Shown here: positions 32,978 to 40,546 of the stretch, piece by piece
How the letters are laid out: the number at the start of each line of letters is the position of its first letter
How positions within the stretch are numbered: position 1 is the first letter of the stretch
DNA from: Geodermatophilus sabuli
GTDB lineage: Bacteria; Actinomycetota; Actinomycetes; Mycobacteriales; Geodermatophilaceae
Reading direction: 5' to 3'
Assembly: GCF_010686765.1 (NCBI RefSeq)
Contig: NZ_JAAGWF010000005.1
Location: forward strand, 62,001 to 126,000
DNA length: 64,000 nt
Program-made: the position numbers and the translations under genes
The notes under the pieces: generated by a model
Seen by the model: the letters and a program-made list of their open reading frames with translations, nothing else
What the model was told of the DNA's origin: nothing
Database searches by the model: none

Positions 32978-33742
32978 CTACTCCGGCGTGACGTACGCGC
33001 CCGAGATCCCGCCGTCCACGAGGAACGTCGACGCGGTCATGAACGACGAGTCGTCGCTGGCGAGGAACGCGACCGCCGCGGCGATCTCCTCCGGCTCGGC
33101 GAAGCGGCCCAGCGGCACGTGCACCAGCCGGCGGGCGGCACGCGCGGGGTCCGAGGCGAACAGCTCCTGCAGCAGCGGGGTGTTCACCGGACCCGGGCAC
33201 AGCGCGTTGACCCGGATGCCCTCGCGGGCGAACTGCACGCCGAGCTCCCGGCTCATCGCCAGCACCCCGCCTTTGGAGGCGCTGTAGGAGATCTGCGACG
33301 TCGCCGCCCCCATCACCGCCACGAAGGACGCGGTGTTGATGATCGAGCCCTTGCCCTGGCGCTGCATGTACGGGATCACCGTCTTGCAGCACAGGAACAC
33401 CGACGTCAGGTTCACCTGCTGCACCCGCCACCAGGCGTCCAGCCCGGTCTCGAGGATGGAGTCGTCGTCCGGCGGCGAGATGCCAGCGTTGTTGAAGGCG
33501 ACGTCGACCGAGCCGTAGGCGTCGAACGCCGCCGCGAACAGCGCCTCGACGTCCGCCTCGCTCGTCACGTCGGTCCGCACGAAGAGGCCGTCCACCTCCT
33601 CGGCCGCGCGCTTGCCGGCGTCTTCGTCGACGTCGCCGACGACGATCCGCGCCCCCTCGGACGCCAGCCGGCGGGCCGACGCCAGCCCGATCCCGCTCCC
33701 GCCGCCGGTGACCACGCAGACCCGGCCTTCCAGACGCTGCAT
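32978..33742 (-). CDS. Short-chain dehydrogenase/reductase (SDR)
   Basis: A 254-residue classical SDR. The cofactor loop TGGGSGIG is at residues 12-19, NNAG at 84-87, and the catalytic tetrad is Asn111, Ser139, Tyr153 and Lys157 (YSASK). The acidic VVGDVDE near 35-40 after the second strand suggests NAD(H) rather than NADP(H). Its ATG shares one base with the ALDH stop (TGATG), so it is the last gene of the GS-hydrolase-ALDH-SDR operon. In this setting an alcohol-to-aldehyde oxidation just before the ALDH step is the natural guess (for example gamma-glutamylethanolamide to its aldehyde), but the general SDR fold does not fix the substrate. Confidence 0.9.
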   Translation of the reverse strand: MQRLEGRVCVVTGGGSGIGLASARRLASEGARIVVGDVDEDAGKRAAEEVDGLFVRTDVTSEADVEALFAAAFDAYGSVDVAFNNAGISPPDDDSILETGLDAWWRVQQVNLTSVFLCCKTVIPYMQRQGKGSIINTASFVAVMGAATSQISYSASKGGVLAMSRELGVQFAREGIRVNALCPGPVNTPLLQELFASDPARAARRLVHVPLGRFAEPEEIAAAVAFLASDDSSFMTASTFLVDGGISGAYVTPE

Positions 33743-35109
33743 CAGGACTCCTCGGTCGCCAGGAAGACGTTCTTGGTCTCGGTGAACGCGGCCAGCGCGT
33801 CCGGGCCCAGCTCCCGGCCCAGGCCCGACTGCTTGAAGCCGCCGAACGGCGTCGCGTAGCGCACCGACGAGTGCGAGTTGACCGACAGGTTCCCGGCTTC
33901 CACGCCGCGCGAGACCCGAAAGGCCCGGCCGACGTCCCGCGTCCAGATCGACCCCGACAGCCCGTACTCCGAGTCGTTGGCGATCCGCACGGCGTCGTCC
34001 TCGTCGTCGAACGGGACGACGGCGACCACCGGGCCGAACACCTCCTCGCGCAGCACCGGGTCGCCGGGATCAGGGGTCACCACCGTCGGCGGGAACCAGA
34101 ACCCCGGGCCGGACGGCGCGCTGCCCCGGTAGGCCACCGGCGCATCGTCGGGCACGTACGACGCGACCTTGGCGCGGTGGGAAGCCGAGATCAGCGGACC
34201 CATCTCCGTCGCCGGATCAGCCGGGTCACCCACCCGCAGCCCGGTCACCGCCGGCTCCATCAGCTCCAGGAAACGGTCGTACACCGACCGCTGCACCAGG
34301 ATCCGCGACCGCGCGCAGCAGTCCTGCCCGGCGTTGTCGAACACGCCGGACGGCGCGGTCGCCGCCGCCTTCTCCAGGTCGGCGTCGGCGAACACGATGT
34401 TGGCGCTCTTGCCGCCGAGCTCCAGCGTCACCCGCTTGACCTGCTGCGCGCAGCCAGCCATCACCTGCTTGCCCACCGCCGTCGACCCGGTGAAGGTCAC
34501 CTTGCGCACCAGGGGGTTGTCGACGAACCGCTGACCCACCACCGAGCCCTTGCCCGGCAGCACCTGGAACACACCCTCCGGGAGTCCAGCCTCCAGCGCG
34601 AGCTCTCCGAGACGGAGAGCGGTCAGCGGGGTCATCTCGGCCGGCTTGAGCACCACGCAGTTGCCCGCGGCCAGCGCCGGCGCGAAGCCCCACGCCGCGA
34701 TCGGCATCGGGAAGTTCCACGGCGCGATCACGCCCACGACCCCGAGCGGCTCGTGGAAGGTCACGTCCACCCCGCCGGCCACCGGGATCTGCCGGCCGAA
34801 CAGCCGCTCCGGCGCCGCGGCGTAGTACTCGAGCACGTCGCGCACGTGCCCGGCCTCCCACCGGGCCGCGCCGATCGGGTGCCCGCTGTTGCGCACCTCC
34901 AGCGACGCGAGGTGCTCGACGTCGGCGTCCACCGCGGCCGCGAAGCGGCGCAGCAGCCGGGCCCGGTCGGCCGGCGCGACCCGCCGCCACGCAGCAGCGG
35001 CCGCCGCCGCCCGGGCGATCGCCGCGTCAGCGTCGGCCGCCGACGTCAGCGCCACCTCCTGCAGGGGCTGCTCGTCGGCCGGGTTCACCAGCTGGATCGT
35101 GCTCGTCAC
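33742..35109 (-). CDS. NAD(P)-dependent aldehyde dehydrogenase (PuuC-like)
   Basis: A 455-residue aldehyde dehydrogenase. The general base is Glu230 in TLELGGKSAN and the nucleophile Cys264 in NAGQDCCARS. PWNFP, GNCVVLKPAE, FTGSTAVGK and EEVFGPV are the usual cofactor and fold motifs. Given the operon with a glutamine-synthetase-like ligase and a gamma-glutamyl hydrolase, the substrate is probably a gamma-glutamylated aminoaldehyde, giving gamma-glutamyl-glycine or gamma-glutamyl-GABA. GTG at 35109 follows GAGGGGA. It is 24 bases after the hydrolase gene and shares one base with the SDR start. Confidence 0.92.
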   Translation of the reverse strand: MTSTIQLVNPADEQPLQEVALTSAADADAAIARAAAAAAAWRRVAPADRARLLRRFAAAVDADVEHLASLEVRNSGHPIGAARWEAGHVRDVLEYYAAAPERLFGRQIPVAGGVDVTFHEPLGVVGVIAPWNFPMPIAAWGFAPALAAGNCVVLKPAEMTPLTALRLGELALEAGLPEGVFQVLPGKGSVVGQRFVDNPLVRKVTFTGSTAVGKQVMAGCAQQVKRVTLELGGKSANIVFADADLEKAAATAPSGVFDNAGQDCCARSRILVQRSVYDRFLELMEPAVTGLRVGDPADPATEMGPLISASHRAKVASYVPDDAPVAYRGSAPSGPGFWFPPTVVTPDPGDPVLREEVFGPVVAVVPFDDEDDAVRIANDSEYGLSGSIWTRDVGRAFRVSRGVEAGNLSVNSHSSVRYATPFGGFKQSGLGRELGPDALAAFTETKNVFLATEES

Positions 35110-35133
35110 GCGTTCCCCTCGTTCGTCGACAAT

Positions 35134-35862
35134 TCAGGCCAGGACGGCGCTCGCCGCGGCGACCAGGCTCCGGAACAGGCGCAGGTCCTCGCCGGTCTGC
35201 TCCGGGTGCCACTGCACGCCGACGGCGTACCGCGGACCGCGCAGCTCGACCGCCTCCACCGTGCCGTCCTCCGCTCGGCCGACGGGCACCAGGTCCGGTG
35301 CCAGCTCGCCGACCGCCTGGTGGTGGTAGCACGCCACGTCGGTCTGCTCGCCGAGCAGACCGCCGAGCAGGCTGCCGTCGGCCAACCGCACGCAGGTGCG
35401 CCCGAAGGTCGCCGGCTCCGGCCGGTGCCCCTCGTGCCCGACCACGTCCGGCAGGTGCTGCACCAGCGTGCCGCCCAGGGCCACGTTCATCACCTGCATG
35501 CCGCGGCACACCCCGAGCACCGGGACGTCGGCGGCCAGCGCCGCCCGCAGCAGCGTCTCCTCGGCCGCGTCCCGGACGGCGGAGGTCCCGCCCGTCTGCG
35601 GGTGCGGCTCGGCGCCGTAGCGGGCCGGGTCGACGTCCCCGCCGCCGCTGAGCACCAGCCCGTCGAGCACGCCCAGCACGTCGGGGTCCACCTCGGGCAG
35701 CGGGGGCAGCAGCAGCGGCGTCCCTCCCGCCCGGACGACGACGTCGAGGTAGGTCCGCGGCAGCAGCGCCGCCTCGTGCTCCCAGACCCCGTGCCGGGCG
35801 GGCACGAGGTAGGTCGTCACCCCGATCCGCGGCCGTCGGCGGTCAGAGCCGTTCGAAGCCAC
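35134..35862 (-). CDS. Gamma-glutamyl-amide hydrolase, class-I amidotransferase fold (PuuD-like)
   Basis: A 242-residue peptidase C26/PuuD-type enzyme. The nucleophile elbow is LGVCRGMQ (Cys119); His219 and Glu221 are in VQWHPEQ; HHQAV is the substrate-side loop and SGGGDVDPARYG the family signature. PuuD releases glutamate from gamma-glutamyl-GABA; here the product is probably glutamate plus glycine or GABA. GTG at 35862 lies inside the glutamine-synthetase-like gene (20-base overlap), so the two are coupled. It is the last step of the gamma-glutamylation cycle encoded by this operon. Confidence 0.9.
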   Translation of the reverse strand: MASNGSDRRRPRIGVTTYLVPARHGVWEHEAALLPRTYLDVVVRAGGTPLLLPPLPEVDPDVLGVLDGLVLSGGGDVDPARYGAEPHPQTGGTSAVRDAAEETLLRAALAADVPVLGVCRGMQVMNVALGGTLVQHLPDVVGHEGHRPEPATFGRTCVRLADGSLLGGLLGEQTDVACYHHQAVGELAPDLVPVGRAEDGTVEAVELRGPRYAVGVQWHPEQTGEDLRLFRSLVAAASAVLA

Positions 35863-37207
35863 GCACCCGCTCCCAGTCGGTCACCGCGGCGTCGAAGGCG
35901 GTGATCTCGACCCGGGCGGCGTTGACGTAGTGGTCCACGACCTCCTGGCCGAACGCCTTGCGGGCGACCTCGCTGCCCTCGAGCAGATCAGCGGCGTCGC
36001 GCAACGTCGAGGGCACCCGCGGCTTGTCCGAGGTGTAGGCGTTGCCGGTCACCGGCTCCTCCAGCGGCAGCTCGTTCTCCACCCCGTGCAGCCCCGCCGC
36101 GATCAGCGCGGCCACGGCGAGATAGGGGTTGACGTCGCCGCCGGGCAGCCGGTTCTCGAACCGCAGTGACTCGCCGTGCCCGACGACGCGCAGCGAGCAG
36201 GTCCGGTTGTCCACGCCCCAGGCGACCGCGGTCGGCGCGAAGCTGCCCTCGGCGAACCGCTTGTAGGAGTTGATGTTCGGCGCGAGGAACGCGGTCAGCT
36301 CCTCCAGGCAGGCCAGCTGCCCGGCCAGGAAGTGCTCCATCAGCGGGCTGAACCCGTGCGCGCCGTCCCCGGCCAGCACGGAGCCGCCGTCCTCGCCGCG
36401 CAGGCTCAGGTGGATGTGGCAGGAGTTGCCCTCCCGCTGGTCGTACTTGGCCATGAAGCTCAGGCTCATGCCGTGCTGCGCCGCGATCTCCTTGGCGCCG
36501 GTCTTGTAGACGACGTGGTTGTCGCAGGTGGAGAGGGCGTCGCTGTAGCGGAAGGCGATCTCGTGCTGGCCGAGGTTGCACTCCCCCTTGGCCGACTCGA
36601 CGTAGAGCCCCGCCCCGGTCATCCCGCGGGCGATGTCGCGCAGCAGCCCGTCGATCCGGCCGGTGCCGATCAGCGAGTAGTCGACGTTGTACTGGTTCGC
36701 CGGCTCGAGGTCGCGGTAGCCGCGGCGCCAGGCCTCCTCATAGGACGTCGTGAAGGTGAAGAACTCCAGCTCCGTGCCGACGTACGCGGCCAGGCCGCGC
36801 TCGGCCAGCCGGTCCAGCTGCTGCTGCAGCACCTGCCGGGGCGAGGGCGCCACCGGCCGGCCGTCGTGCTGGAGGACGTCGCAGAGCACCAGCGCCGTCC
36901 CGGGGTGCCACGGGATCAGCCGCATCGTGCTGAGGTCCGGGCGCAGCGCGAAGTCGCCGTAGCCGCTCTCCCACGAGGTCAGGGCGTAGCCGGGCACGGT
37001 GTTCATCTCGACGTCGACGGCGAGCAGGTAGTTGCACGCCTCGGCGCCGTGCGGCAGCACCTCCTCGAAGAAGTACCGCGCCCCGCAGCGCTTGCCCTGC
37101 AGCCGCCCCTGCATGTCGGTCATGGCCACGAGCACGGTGTCGACGTCGCCGCGCTCGACGAGCCTGCTCAGCTCCTCGACCGACAGCGGTGCCGGGGGTC
37201 GCTCCAT
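35843..37207 (-). CDS. Glutamine-synthetase-like gamma-glutamyl-amine ligase (PuuA/GlnA3/GlnA4 type)
   Basis: A 454-residue GS-fold ligase. The beta-grasp N-domain (VLVAMTDMQGRLQGKR) is followed by the catalytic barrel: GTELEFFTF (metal Glu), SAKGECNLGQHEIAFRY (second metal Glus), GNSCHIHLSL (His), APNINSYKRF and CSLRVVGHG (adenylate and glutamate binding). Its divergence from housekeeping GlnA and its neighbours (PuuD-like hydrolase, ALDH, permease) point to ligation of glutamate to an amine, as by PuuA on putrescine, Streptomyces GlnA3 on polyamines and GlnA4 on ethanolamine. ATG at 37207 has GGAGG six bases upstream. First gene of its operon, divergent from the permease. Confidence 0.9.
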   Translation of the reverse strand: MERPPAPLSVEELSRLVERGDVDTVLVAMTDMQGRLQGKRCGARYFFEEVLPHGAEACNYLLAVDVEMNTVPGYALTSWESGYGDFALRPDLSTMRLIPWHPGTALVLCDVLQHDGRPVAPSPRQVLQQQLDRLAERGLAAYVGTELEFFTFTTSYEEAWRRGYRDLEPANQYNVDYSLIGTGRIDGLLRDIARGMTGAGLYVESAKGECNLGQHEIAFRYSDALSTCDNHVVYKTGAKEIAAQHGMSLSFMAKYDQREGNSCHIHLSLRGEDGGSVLAGDGAHGFSPLMEHFLAGQLACLEELTAFLAPNINSYKRFAEGSFAPTAVAWGVDNRTCSLRVVGHGESLRFENRLPGGDVNPYLAVAALIAAGLHGVENELPLEEPVTGNAYTSDKPRVPSTLRDAADLLEGSEVARKAFGQEVVDHYVNAARVEITAFDAAVTDWERVRGFERL

Positions 37208-37320
37208 GTCGCCTCCTCGGGCGGTGCCCTCGCCTCGGGGGACGGCGGGCGGCCTGCAACGGGCCAGCAGGAGCCCATTGACCGAATGCAACAGGTCGGA
37301 CGCGGTCGCCGTCAACGACC

Positions 37321-37350
37321 TTGACACCGCCGCCGGGCGGGCACCACGCT
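37321..37350 (+). promoter_or_regulatory. Possible sigma-70-type promoter for the permease
   Basis: TTGACA (37321-37326) is followed after 18 bases by CACGCT (37345-37350), a perfect -35 with a weak -10, about 80 bases before the permease ATG in the 221-base divergent region. The call is visual only. Confidence 0.3.
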
Positions 37351-37428
37351 TCCCGGCACCGCTCAGCTCCAAAGGTCCACGTCGAGCCCAATGCCCGCCG
37401 CCGAGTGGGCCCGAGCCGGGAGTACCGC

Positions 37429-38880
37429 ATGGTCGACCGCCGCAAGGTCCACGGTGCCGAGTACGAGCAGATGGGCTCCGACTACCTGGAGGGCCGGCAG
37501 CTGCGCAGCGGCGCCGCCGGCTGGGTGCTGCTCGCCGGGCTCGGCGTCGCCTACGTCATCTCCGGTGACTTCGCCGGCTGGAACTTCGGCCTCGCCGAGG
37601 GCGGCTGGGGCGGCCTGCTCATCGCCACGGTGCTGATGGCGATCATGTACACCGCGATGGTCTTCGGCCTCGCCGAGCTCGCGTCGGCGCTGCCGGTCGC
37701 CGGTGCCGGCTACGGCTTCGCCCGCCGGGCGATGGGCCCGCTGGCCGGCTTCGCCACCGGCACCGCGATCCTCATCGAGTACGTCATCGCCCCGGCGGCG
37801 ATCGTCGTGTTCATCGGCGGGTACGTCGAGGCGCTCGGCCTCTTCGGGCTGACCAGCGGCTGGCCGGTCTACCTCGTCTGCTACGCGATCTTCGTCGGCA
37901 TCCACCTGTACGGCGTCGGGGAGGCGCTGCGGCTGGTGTTCGGCATCACCGCCATCGCCGTCGTCGCCCTGGCCGTGTTCGTCGTCGGGATGATCCCGCA
38001 GTTCAGCGCGTCGAACCTGTTCGACATCGAGCCGTCCTCGGCCGCCGGCGCGAGCGAGTTCCTCCCGTTCGGCTTCGCCGGAGTGATCGCCGCCTTCGTC
38101 TACGGCATCTGGTTCTTCCTCGCCGTCGAGGGCGTGCCGCTGGCCGCCGAGGAGTCGCGCGACCCGAAGCGGGACATGCCCCGCGGGATCATCGCCGCGA
38201 TGATGGTGCTGCTGGTCTTCGCGGCGCTCATCCTGATCACCGCGCCCGGTGGTGCCGGCGCCGCGGCGATCGCCGACTCGGACAACCCGCTGCCGCTGGC
38301 GCTGCGCGAGGCCTACGGCGGCAACACCTGGATGGCCGACGTCGTCAACTACGCCGGCCTGGCCGGGCTGGTGGCGAGCTTCTTCTCCATCGTCTTCGGC
38401 TACTCCCGCCAGCTGTTCGCGCTCTCGCGGGCCGGCTACCTGCCGCGCTGGCTGTCGCGCACCGGCGCCCGCCGGACGCCGTACCTGGCGCTGATCGTGC
38501 CCGGCACGCTCGGCTTCCTGCTCGCCGCCATCACCCAGGACGGCGCACTGCTCATCAACATCGCGGTGTTCGGCGCGACCGTGTCCTACGTGCTCATGAC
38601 GCTGTCCCACATCGTGCTGCGCAAGCGCGAGCCGGACCTGCACCGGCCGTACCGGACGCCGGGCGGCGTCGCCACCACCGGGGTCGCGCTGGTGCTCGCC
38701 GCGGCCGCCGTCGTGGCCACCTTCTTCGTCGACGTCAAGGCCGCCGGCATCACCGCGGCCATCTTCGTCGCGGCTCTCGCCTACTTCTGGTTCTACAGCC
38801 GGCACCGCCTGGTGGCCAACGCCCCGGAGGAGGAGTTCGAGGCGATCGGTCGGGCGGAGGCCGAGCTCGCCGGCGACTGA
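37429..38880 (+). CDS. APC-superfamily permease, ethanolamine-permease type
   Basis: A 483-residue transporter with about 12 membrane spans. The N-terminal sequence GSDYLEGRQLRSGAAGW, VAYVISGDFAGWNFGL and the later IWFFLAVEGVPLAAEESRDP resemble the ethanolamine permease family (TIGR00908, Eat) more than general amino-acid APC carriers. It should take up an amine by proton symport. ATG at 37429 follows GGGAG by seven bases. It is divergent from the ligase-hydrolase-ALDH-SDR operon and four bases upstream of a FadR-type regulator gene, so uptake and control are made together. Confidence 0.85.
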   Translation: MVDRRKVHGAEYEQMGSDYLEGRQLRSGAAGWVLLAGLGVAYVISGDFAGWNFGLAEGGWGGLLIATVLMAIMYTAMVFGLAELASALPVAGAGYGFARRAMGPLAGFATGTAILIEYVIAPAAIVVFIGGYVEALGLFGLTSGWPVYLVCYAIFVGIHLYGVGEALRLVFGITAIAVVALAVFVVGMIPQFSASNLFDIEPSSAAGASEFLPFGFAGVIAAFVYGIWFFLAVEGVPLAAEESRDPKRDMPRGIIAAMMVLLVFAALILITAPGGAGAAAIADSDNPLPLALREAYGGNTWMADVVNYAGLAGLVASFFSIVFGYSRQLFALSRAGYLPRWLSRTGARRTPYLALIVPGTLGFLLAAITQDGALLINIAVFGATVSYVLMTLSHIVLRKREPDLHRPYRTPGGVATTGVALVLAAAAVVATFFVDVKAAGITAAIFVAALAYFWFYSRHRLVANAPEEEFEAIGRAEAELAGD

Positions 38881-38884
38881 CGCC

Positions 38885-39664
38885 GTGCGGGCCCTGCTGG
38901 TGCCCAGCCGGGAGGGACTGTCGTCGGCGCAGCCGCCGGAGGTGTCGTCGGGTGCCGTGCGCGGCGCCGACGAGGCGCTGTTCCGCCCGATCCGCGGCGG
39001 CAACGCCTTCGAGGAGACCGTCGAGCGGCTGCTGTCCACCCTCCGACTCGGCGTCGTCGCCCCCGGCGGGCGGCTGCCCCCTGGACGCGAGCTCGCGGCC
39101 CGCCTCGGTGTGAGCCGGGCGACCCTGCGCGAGGCGCTGGCCACCCTGCAGACCGCCGGGTACCTGGAGTCGCGGCGCGGCCGCTACGGCGGCACGTTCG
39201 TCGTCGCCACACCGTCTCCCGGCTCCGGGCTCGCCCCCGGCGGCCGCTCCGCGGCGGAGATCGACGACGTCCTGGCGTTCCGGCAGGTGCTCGAGGCGGG
39301 CGCGGCCGAGGCCGCCGCGGCGCGATCGCTGACCCGCGCCGACCGCGAGCACCTGACCGCCCGGCTGGCCGAGTGCACCGGCACCGGCCAGGCCGACTAC
39401 CGGCGCCTGGACTCCCGGCTGCACCTGGCCATCGCGGAGGTGGCCGGCTCGCCGTCCCTGACGACGGCGGTCGTCGACGTCCGCTCCCGGGTCAACGAGC
39501 TGCTCGACGCGATCCCGCTGCTGGCGCCCAACATCGAGCACTCCGACCGCCAGCACGCAGCGATCGTCACCGCGATCCTCGCCGGCGACCCGCCCGGCGC
39601 CCGGCGGACCATGGCCGAGCACCTGGCCGGCACGGCGGCGCTGCTGCGCGGCTTCCTGACCTGA
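38885..39664 (+). CDS. FadR/GntR-family (FCD domain) transcriptional regulator
   Basis: A 259-residue regulator. The winged helix (about 38-105) reads FEETVERLLSTLRLGVVAPG, LAARLGVSRATLREALATLQ and AGYLESRRGRYGG. The FCD ligand-binding domain (about 125-250) has the helical metal-site residues in LDSRLHLAIAEVAG and HSDRQHAAIVTAI (Asp and three His typical of FCD). Such regulators repress nearby catabolic genes until a small carboxylate or amine derivative binds. GTG at 38885 is four bases after the permease stop, implying co-transcription. The divergent 37208-37428 region is the likely operator. Confidence 0.88.
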   Translation: MRALLVPSREGLSSAQPPEVSSGAVRGADEALFRPIRGGNAFEETVERLLSTLRLGVVAPGGRLPPGRELAARLGVSRATLREALATLQTAGYLESRRGRYGGTFVVATPSPGSGLAPGGRSAAEIDDVLAFRQVLEAGAAEAAAARSLTRADREHLTARLAECTGTGQADYRRLDSRLHLAIAEVAGSPSLTTAVVDVRSRVNELLDAIPLLAPNIEHSDRQHAAIVTAILAGDPPGARRTMAEHLAGTAALLRGFLT

Positions 39665-39767
39665 CCGCGACGGTCGGGCGGAGCGTGGTGGTGACGCCCT
39701 CCGCGAGGATGTCGGCCGCTCGAGGACCCGTTGACAGGTCCCCGGAGCGGAGAACCATGTCCTGCGC

Positions 39768-39790
39768 GGCGACGCCGCAGGGGCGCCGCC
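39768..39790 (+). promoter_or_regulatory. Conserved leader hairpin before the second ABM-barrel gene
   Basis: GGCGACGCC (39768-39776), loop GCAGG, GGCGCCGCC (39782-39790): a nine-base stem with one A-C mismatch, 23 bases before the ATG and ahead of the GAGAGGAG ribosome site. The loop is identical to that at 32261-32265. A TTGACA lies 32 bases upstream of the stem. Confidence 0.5.
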
Positions 39791-39813
39791 CACGCTTCCG
39801 AGAGGAGCGCGGC

Positions 39814-40437
39814 ATGTACGCACGTTCCACGACCGTCCACGCCGACCCGCAGCGCATCGACCAGGGCATCGCCCACATCCGCGACGAGGTCATGCCCACC
39901 GTGCAGGACATGCCCGGATGCATGGGCCTGTCCATGCTCTGCGACCGCGACTCCGGCCGGTGCATCGTCACCACGAGCTGGGACTCCGAGGAGTCGATGA
40001 GCGCCAGCAGGGAGGCTGTCCGTGCCATGCGCGAGGAGGCCACCGACGTGATGGGGGGCCAGTTCGACGTCCAGGAATGGGAGATCGCGGTCATGCACCG
40101 CGCCCACACCATGGGCGAAGGCGGCTGCGCCCGGGTCATCTTCAGCCAGCTGAGGAACGCCGGCGACGCCGACCGCGTGATCGAGGCGTGGAAGGCCGGC
40201 GTCCTCCCCCGCATGGACGAGTTCGACGGCTTCTCCAGCGTCAGCCTCATGGTCGACCGGGCCGCCGGTCGCGGCGTGACCACCGTGTGCTTCGACGACC
40301 GCGAGGCGATGGAACGGTCACGGGAGATGGGCGACCGCATGCGCGCGGAGTTCAGCAGCGCGATGGACGTCGACATCACCGAGGTGATCGAGATGGAGAT
40401 CGCCATCCATCACCTGCGCGTACCCGAGATGGCCTGA
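39814..40437 (+). CDS. ABM-like double-barrel protein, copy 2
   Basis: A 207-residue paralogue of the 32294-32914 protein. It has the same MYARSTT start, then HIRDEVMPTVQDMPGCMG, LSMLCDRDSGRCIVTTSW, FDGFSSVSLMVDRAAGRGV, and the ending HHLRVPEMA (compare AHLRVPETV). It has two tandem ferredoxin-like repeats and no signal peptide or cofactor motif. The shared leader hairpin and ribosome site with copy 1 suggest the whole transcription unit was duplicated. It follows the FadR regulator by 149 bases and ends at a strong hairpin before the convergent SNF2 gene. Confidence 0.72.
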   Translation: MYARSTTVHADPQRIDQGIAHIRDEVMPTVQDMPGCMGLSMLCDRDSGRCIVTTSWDSEESMSASREAVRAMREEATDVMGGQFDVQEWEIAVMHRAHTMGEGGCARVIFSQLRNAGDADRVIEAWKAGVLPRMDEFDGFSSVSLMVDRAAGRGVTTVCFDDREAMERSREMGDRMRAEFSSAMDVDITEVIEMEIAIHHLRVPEMA

Positions 40438-40438
40438 C

Positions 40439-40490
40439 GGACGGCGGCCGGGTGGTGACCACCCCTGCAGGTGGGCACCACCCGCCGTCC
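40439..40490. terminator. Strong bidirectional hairpin terminator
   Basis: Arms 40439-40457 and 40476-40490 pair as GGACGGC/GCCGTCC and GGGTGGTG/CACCACCC with a small bulge. The element starts one base after the ABM stop, between convergent genes. Confidence 0.75.
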
Positions 40491-40546
40491 TGCGCCGACC
40501 TGCCGACAGGAGGACCGCCGTCACCGGCAGGGACCGGCCGGGACCA

